DNA of 9,809 bases from an uncultured Oscillospiraceae bacterium (GTDB lineage Bacteria > Bacillota > Clostridia > Oscillospirales > Acutalibacteraceae). The notes below the pieces were generated by a model. That model saw nothing but the letters and a program-made list of their open reading frames with translations, did not search any database and was not told the DNA's origin. The position numbers were made by a program, and so were the translations under genes. The stretch is taken from positions 1-9,809 of the forward strand of contig USAR01000040.1 of assembly GCA_900552605.1 (NCBI GenBank). The letters run 5' to 3'. Shown here piece by piece: positions 6,124 through 9,809 of the stretch (the first letter of the stretch is position 1; each line of letters opens with the position of its first letter).

Positions 6124-6200
6124 TAGCCCGTAGGAAAATACGATTTACCCCTTGTGTTCTGATTTTTCGAAAAATATAAGCACCTGTCATTCAACCACTC

Positions 6201-6295
6201 TTTCGGTCGGTAGCAAGTGCTTGCTGTTCAATATTAAATTTGCATCGCTTGTATGCTTGTGTATTCTCTAAAAAGTTTACATCTACCGACCGAAA
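6201..6295. repeat. 13-base perfect inverted repeat inside the recombinase remnant
   Basis: TTTCGGTCGGTAG (6201-6213) and CTACCGACCGAAA (6283-6295) are exact reverse complements, 69 bases apart. On the minus strand the 6283-6295 arm encodes the family-typical VSVGR of the recombinase, so that arm is original and the other is a displaced inverted copy. This fits a small inversion or template-switch event during decay. Confidence 0.5.
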
Positions 6296-6544
6296 CATAA
6301 TCTCATCCGAGGCAGGATAGGTATTTTACCCTTACAGCGTAGATATATCCCCTTTTGATATCCGATATTAACTGCCGGAATCCCGGTCGGTTGAAATATG
6401 TCCCTGTGTATCCGTCGTTCACATAGACTTTTGTATCGGCAACCTTTTTTCCTTTGCCTTTTGCGAAAACAGCGTTTTTTGATCGACTATCGAATTGCTT
6501 TCACCATCCATTCCGTCGTCACGGAACAAATGGCAATAAACAAA
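6234..6544 (-). pseudogene. Large serine recombinase remnant (N-terminal resolvase domain), Tn4451/TnpX-like
   Basis: Two overlapping minus-strand frames together read as the resolvase domain of a clostridial large serine recombinase, which moves elements by cut-and-rejoin at short sites. The first frame (6544 to about 6452) gives YCHLFRDDGMDGESNSIV then DQKTLFSQKAKEK. After a frameshift in the A run near 6445-6452 comes VADTKVYVNDGYTGTYFNRP, then GFRQLISDIKRGYI and VKYLSCLG-stop-DYVSVGR. The expected catalytic motif Y-C-R-L-S is YCHLF here, so both the conserved Arg and the nucleophilic Ser are gone. S-R-L-G-R-D has become SCLG-TGA-D. After 6234 only scraps persist, for example EWLND and RKIRT near 6195-6140. 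The gene has no start codon. It is clearly dead, and lies upstream of tnpV on the same strand as in Tn4451-type elements. Confidence 0.75.
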
Positions 6545-6593
6545 ACTAAACGGCTGCTACACAGCTTTTATACCGCACAGTAACCGTTTAGTT
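6544..6593 (-). terminator. Inverted repeat with downstream T-rich DNA, possible terminator
   Basis: AACTAAACGG (6544-6553) and CCGTTTAGTT (6584-6593) are perfect 10-base complements separated by 30 bases. Read on the minus strand, the stem is followed by TTGTTTATT. It spans the end of the small decayed gene and precedes the recombinase remnant. The long loop makes it a mediocre intrinsic terminator. Confidence 0.3.
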
Positions 6594-6822
6594 CATTATC
6601 TATATTCCGCAAAGCAGTCGCCGCTTGCTTTGGCATCAGGGTAAATTGACAATCACTTTTAAATGGTTTTAATAATTCCGCAACAGCGTCAGCCATACGG
6701 TAATCTTCTTAAATGGTCGGGAGACCGTCTCCGGCGTCAACATTTTCAGCAAAACAAACCCCTGCCGACATAATCAATCAAAGTAACAAGGATACTTCTG
6801 TAAGAAATGCCGTTTTAACCAT
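6568..6822 (-). pseudogene. Small decayed gene, possibly a secreted protein, with two in-frame stops
   Basis: ATG 6822 has GGGAG about 9 bases upstream and starts an 85-codon run in one frame to TAA 6568, broken by TGA at codon 15 and TAA at codon 38. Ignoring the stops, it begins MVKTAFLTEVSLLL, then LIMSAGVCFAENVDA, which has the shape of a signal peptide (hydrophobic core, then A-x-A-like end). The last part, MADAVAELLKPFKSD onward to NIDNELNGYCAV, could be a separate 42-residue frame from ATG 6696. I do not recognise the family. It lies about 70 bases downstream of the licD-type gene on the same strand. Confidence 0.35.
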
Positions 6823-6892
6823 TTAAAAATACTCCCTTTAAACAATTATTCTCTTTCTTTTATTTCAAAAACTACAAACCGGCATTGGTGTA

Positions 6893-7735
6893 TTACTGCT
6901 GTTTTCCGTCTTTAAAAACATAAAAGCTGTGGTGAGGCTTTCTCTCGCTTTCGGGCGGCGGCGTCAAATAGTCGCCGAAGAGCTGACGCAGGTATTCGGC
7001 GTAATGTTTAGTTGCCGGCAGCTTCATTCCCTCAAAATCGAGCAGAGTAATGTCTTCGTAAAACTCTTTGGAAAATTTTTCGTGCTCGGCATATTCTCCC
7101 GTTACAATAGCAAGAGAACTTGCGCTTTCGTAATCAATACTTGTTGCAAGGCTTTTAAATTTTTTATAAATACGCTCCGACCCAACAGCTTTGCAAAACA
7201 GAATAAGCGGCGGCTTTACCACATATGCTCTTAAAAAATCAGTTCCCAAAAACAATGCGGAATTTGCAAATATGAACATTCTTCTAAGCCGTTTCAGTTT
7301 TTTTGCAAATTTGTCGAACTCTGCGTCTTCACTAGGCACCGCCTCAATAGGGAAAATATCAATGCCGTAATATCCGATGTATTTATTGCTGTAATATTTA
7401 TCCAACACCCTGTAACGCATATTGCACGCTCTGCCGTAAAGCCGCGGAAAATCACCGTCTGTTTCACGACACACAAAGCGGCAAGTGTCGGGCATTTTAT
7501 CGGCAAGAGATATAAGCCTATCGTAATCGGGTCTGAAAACCGCTATATCGATATCGTCGTCCCACGGTATCATTCCGCGGTGACGCACAGCGCCGAGCAA
7601 CGTTCCCTGCGTTAAGCAGAATCTTATGCCGTACTCAGTGCAAAATGCACTGAAATCACGCAGAATTTGCAACGATATTTGCTTTTGTGCTTCTGTGTCT
7701 ATTGTTTCACAGCTGCATTCGTTATAAAGCTTCAT
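6893..7735 (-). CDS. LicD-family protein (surface-glycan phospho-substituent transferase)
   Basis: A 280-residue protein. The start is ATG 7735: it overlaps the TGA of the preceding gene as ATGA (7735-7732), the classic coupled arrangement, and GTGGGG lies about 8 bases upstream. A start at 7771 would force a 40-base overlap. LicD proteins have a nucleotidyltransferase-like fold and transfer phosphocholine or related phospho-groups onto teichoic acids and other surface glycans. [11 protein letters not shown] (residues 42-52) and the metal-binding WDDDID (58-63) are present, followed by [10 protein letters not shown], and PHHSFYVF near the end matches the family's C-terminal histidine motif. 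No signal peptide or membrane helix is seen, so it acts in the cytoplasm or at the membrane face. It is the last gene of a likely three-gene operon. The group it transfers cannot be told from sequence. Confidence 0.88.
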   Translation of the reverse strand: MKLYNECSCETIDTEAQKQISLQILRDFSAFCTEYGIRFCLTQGTLLGAVRHRGMIPWDDDIDIAVFRPDYDRLISLADKMPDTCRFVCRETDGDFPRLYGRACNMRYRVLDKYYSNKYIGYYGIDIFPIEAVPSEDAEFDKFAKKLKRLRRMFIFANSALFLGTDFLRAYVVKPPLILFCKAVGSERIYKKFKSLATSIDYESASSLAIVTGEYAEHEKFSKEFYEDITLLDFEGMKLPATKHYAEYLRQLFGDYLTPPPESERKPHHSFYVFKDGKQQ

Positions 7736-8910
7736 ATGCTCAGCCCCACAAAATCGGCTATCCTCTTGCAATTGTTGCCGTCTTTATAAAAGTTTACCTT
7801 TTCGTTAACCTCTTTGCGCTGCTCGCTGAAGTTATCGTCGCCGTTGAGGCAATCCTTTAAAAAGCTTAAAAACTCCTGCTCGGTCGTGATCTTCTCACCC
7901 GGCATATAATCAAGCGGATTATCGAAAACAAAGCCGCGATGTCCTGAATAAGCGGTTATATCATCAACCGTGAAAGCAATCGGTCTGTCAAGTAAAAGAT
8001 AGTCGAAAAATACAGATGAATAATCCGTTATAAGTGCGTCGATATCCTTTAAAACCGTATAAAACGGCACATCGGCGGCATCTAACTGAGGGTTGCTTAA
8101 AAAGAGTATGTTAGAATGTTCAACATAACTGAAATGCTCGGTATTTTGTGCAGGGTGAAGCTTTATTAAAAGCAGCATGTTCTGCTGTCTCAAAAAGCCG
8201 TTTAGTCTTTCAAGTGAATCTACTGTCGGGAAAACAGGTAAGCCGCTCTCGGTTAAAAACTTTTCGTCGGTATCACACCAAACCTCATTGGCAGAAAGGC
8301 GGTAGGTGGGAACCCACATCATCACTTTTTTATAGTCTTCTTTTTCAATGCCGAGCATTTTAAGCCCGTTAAGCTCTCCGAAAAGATAGTCGTTCCTAGG
8401 GTGTCCGTTGACGATAACCCTTTCAAGCTCACAGCCGAAGCTTTCAGCAAAAATCGGTCGGTACAGCTCCGATGTGGCAGTGATGTAGGTAAAATAATCG
8501 TAATTATAATCGGGATCGATTGATTTGTTTATCTTTTTAAACGTGGTTGCGTGCCAAAAATCGACTTCGCACTGACTTTTGGTAGGACGAATTGCCAGCA
8601 TTTCGTTGTGATAAAAAATGTATTTTGCGCGCAAAATGCTCGGAACAGAAGTATAAACACTGATGAATTTAATGCTTTTTTCCTTCAGCTTTTCATAGTC
8701 CTTGGGATTCCTTACAGCGCAAATAATGCGGTATTTATTTTGGTAACCGTTTTCCTTAAAAAAGCGAAAAAGAGCCTCGCTGTTATCGTATAAATTGGTT
8801 GTTGAAAAAAACAGTATCAGCTTTTTATTTTTTGGAATAAATTTGTTTATAAACGAAAGAACGGCGCAACAGCCGAAATAAAACTTCCTTTTAGCTTTTC
8901 CTTGTATCAT
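7732..8910 (-). CDS. CDP-glycerol glycerophosphotransferase family protein (TagF/TagB-like)
   Basis: A 392-residue cytoplasmic-face enzyme expected to move glycerol phosphate (or a similar polyol phosphate) from CDP-glycerol onto a lipid-linked glycan, as in teichoic acid synthesis. Family motifs in order: [10 protein letters not shown] (residues 117-126, the W-H-G/A site), NGHPRND (168-174), WVPTYR (199-204), KLHP (250-253), [17 protein letters not shown] (294-310, the nucleotide/phosphate site), and GFVFD (326-330). The length fits single-domain transferases rather than the roughly 700-residue TagF polymerases, so a primase- or side-chain-type role is possible. Start choice: ATG 8910 is preferred; an in-frame GTG at 8919 adds three residues, and neither has a strong ribosome binding site. 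It lies about 68 bases after one licD-type gene and overlaps the next by 4 bases. Confidence 0.9.
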   Translation of the reverse strand: MIQGKAKRKFYFGCCAVLSFINKFIPKNKKLILFFSTTNLYDNSEALFRFFKENGYQNKYRIICAVRNPKDYEKLKEKSIKFISVYTSVPSILRAKYIFYHNEMLAIRPTKSQCEVDFWHATTFKKINKSIDPDYNYDYFTYITATSELYRPIFAESFGCELERVIVNGHPRNDYLFGELNGLKMLGIEKEDYKKVMMWVPTYRLSANEVWCDTDEKFLTESGLPVFPTVDSLERLNGFLRQQNMLLLIKLHPAQNTEHFSYVEHSNILFLSNPQLDAADVPFYTVLKDIDALITDYSSVFFDYLLLDRPIAFTVDDITAYSGHRGFVFDNPLDYMPGEKITTEQEFLSFLKDCLNGDDNFSEQRKEVNEKVNFYKDGNNCKRIADFVGLSI

Positions 8911-8978
8911 TAACCACACATCCGATTGCTTTTAATACATCTTAGTAATACAAATTCGCCCGATTTGAAAATTGTTTT

Positions 8979-9809
8979 TTACACAGCGTCTATATTAACC
9001 GTGTAACTGTGTTTTGGAAAACGCTTGCTGTAAGGCGGCATTGTTTCATAATCTCCGTAAACCGTAGATAAAACTTGCCTATATTTGCAAGGAACAGGCA
9101 GTGAATGTTCGCCAAAGTCCATTGCAACAGCGGAGGAAAACCACTCTGCTTTAAAGGTTTCCTTTGAAAAGTCGTAAAGGCTTCCGAAATTTGCAAGACC
9201 GTCTGCTACGATATCTCCTTTGCCGTTCATAGCCTTCATCAGTCTCCGCCTTATGGTTTTAAGCGGCAAAAAAAGCGATATCGCTTTAAGTATTTTCCAA
9301 CGGTAGGTTGAATAATCGTGACTGTATCCGGTCTTAAGCCAAAGCAAGGTTTTATAAAGCTTTGCTCTTTTGAATCTGTTTTTTATGTCAGCCTGATTGC
9401 AGAGTGTAACCGGATCAAGCGGAAAAATATCGATTGACGGAGCAGTTGAGAGCGCAATGCCGGCAAGCCTCGGTATAAAGAACCGGCTTTTTTGCTTTGT
9501 AATCAGCTTTGCACACGCTGTCCAATGCATTTTGTTTGTCTGAAAACAATCAAGCACACAATTTTGCGGTGCACACGATTTACAAAGCTCAACAAATTTT
9601 TCATAGTCCTCGCGTTTCATATAAACGTCAACGTCGTCGTCCCACGGGATAAACCCACCATGGCGTACAACGCCGAGCAGCGTTCCCTCACCGAGGAAAT
9701 ACTGCAAATTGTGTTTTTTGCAAAACTCATCAAAGCTAAGCAATATTTCAAGATTGATTTTTTGCAGCTCGGCAATTTCGTAAACCAGACTGTAATTTTT
9801 AAGGAATTT
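8979..9809 (-). CDS. LicD-family protein, second paralogue (5' end outside window)
   Basis: The frame is open from the right edge for 276 residues to the stop at 8979. A TTG at 9743 is not the start, because the upstream 22 codons (YEIAELQKINLEIL and so on) are the typical LicD N-terminal helix. With LicD proteins usually 260-290 residues, only a few codons should be missing. FLGEGTLLGVVRHGGFIPWD leads into DDVDVY, giving the catalytic D-D-D-x-D; later come SIDIFPLDP and the C-terminal FPKHSYTV. It is clearly a paralogue of the gene at 6893-7735 but well diverged from it (for example V-V-R-H-G-G against A-V-R-H-R-G). Two LicD proteins around a glycerophosphotransferase suggest two phospho-group additions to one surface polymer (inference). 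Confidence 0.88.
   Translation of the reverse strand, partial: KFLKNYSLVYEIAELQKINLEILLSFDEFCKKHNLQYFLGEGTLLGVVRHGGFIPWDDDVDVYMKREDYEKFVELCKSCAPQNCVLDCFQTNKMHWTACAKLITKQKSRFFIPRLAGIALSTAPSIDIFPLDPVTLCNQADIKNRFKRAKLYKTLLWLKTGYSHDYSTYRWKILKAISLFLPLKTIRRRLMKAMNGKGDIVADGLANFGSLYDFSKETFKAEWFSSAVAMDFGEHSLPVPCKYRQVLSTVYGDYETMPPYSKRFPKHSYTVNIDAV

Noticed and set aside
6162..6175. 14-base perfect palindrome ATTTTTCGAAAAAT
   Set aside because: It is almost all A/T runs in AT-rich relic DNA, with no nearby promoter or T-tailed hairpin. It is not supported as a site.
6381..6395. Third CGGTCGG motif near the 13-base inverted repeat
   Set aside because: It encodes the family-typical FNRPG segment of the recombinase remnant, so coding sequence explains it.
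6398..6583. 61-residue plus-strand open frame
   Set aside because: It is the antisense of the serine recombinase remnant, which has clear family motifs on the other strand.
9743..9743. TTG start for the rightmost licD-type gene
   Set aside because: The frame continues upstream to the window edge with family-typical N-terminal residues, so the true start is outside the window.

Overview
The window looks like chromosomal DNA of a low-GC Gram-positive bacterium, most likely a gut- or rumen-type Clostridia (Oscillospiraceae/Lachnospiraceae-like). This is inferred from strong GGAGG ribosome binding sites, AT-rich intergenic DNA, a TnpV / large serine recombinase pair of the Tn4451-like clostridial type, and a LicD plus CDP-glycerol transferase cell-surface locus. 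No rRNA, tRNA or CRISPR array is visible.

There are three blocks. (1) Bases 1-3434 hold a small carbohydrate-use locus. The first 29 codons of a divergent regulator, probably AraC-type with a PocR-like sensor, run off the left edge on the minus strand. Facing away from it are a 677-residue (beta/alpha)8 glycoside hydrolase-like protein (GHL6 type, with a GH42-like trimerization domain) and, 18 bases further on, a cupin protein resembling type I phosphomannose isomerase. The likely design is a sugar-responsive regulator controlling a hydrolase and a sugar isomerase or related enzyme. A third start codon with a good ribosome binding site follows, but its frame closes after 30 codons.

(2) Bases 3435-6822 are a graveyard of mobile DNA, all coded on the minus strand. 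It holds an IS256-family insertion sequence whose transposase has one in-frame TGA, an extra diverged copy of the IS left end in tandem, a tnpV gene whose last codons were replaced by the IS end, and the N-terminal remnant of a large serine recombinase with its catalytic Ser and Arg lost, a frameshift and a stop. A small decayed gene lies beyond it. The order recombinase-tnpV matches Tn4451-type elements, so this is probably the worn end of such an element, later hit by the IS and by a deletion that brought it next to the sugar operon.

(3) Bases 6893-9809 hold three minus-strand genes in one likely operon: a LicD-family protein (open at the right edge), a CDP-glycerol glycerophosphotransferase (TagF-like), and a second LicD-family protein overlapping it by ATGA. 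Together they point to synthesis and phospho-decoration of a teichoic-acid-like or other phosphate-containing surface glycan.

The least expected signal is in the IS left end. The two copies are nearly identical over about 130 bases, but their differences cluster in one hairpin, and both stems stay paired through compensating changes, only when read on the plus strand. This may be a structured RNA or DNA element of the IS; it rests on two copies only.
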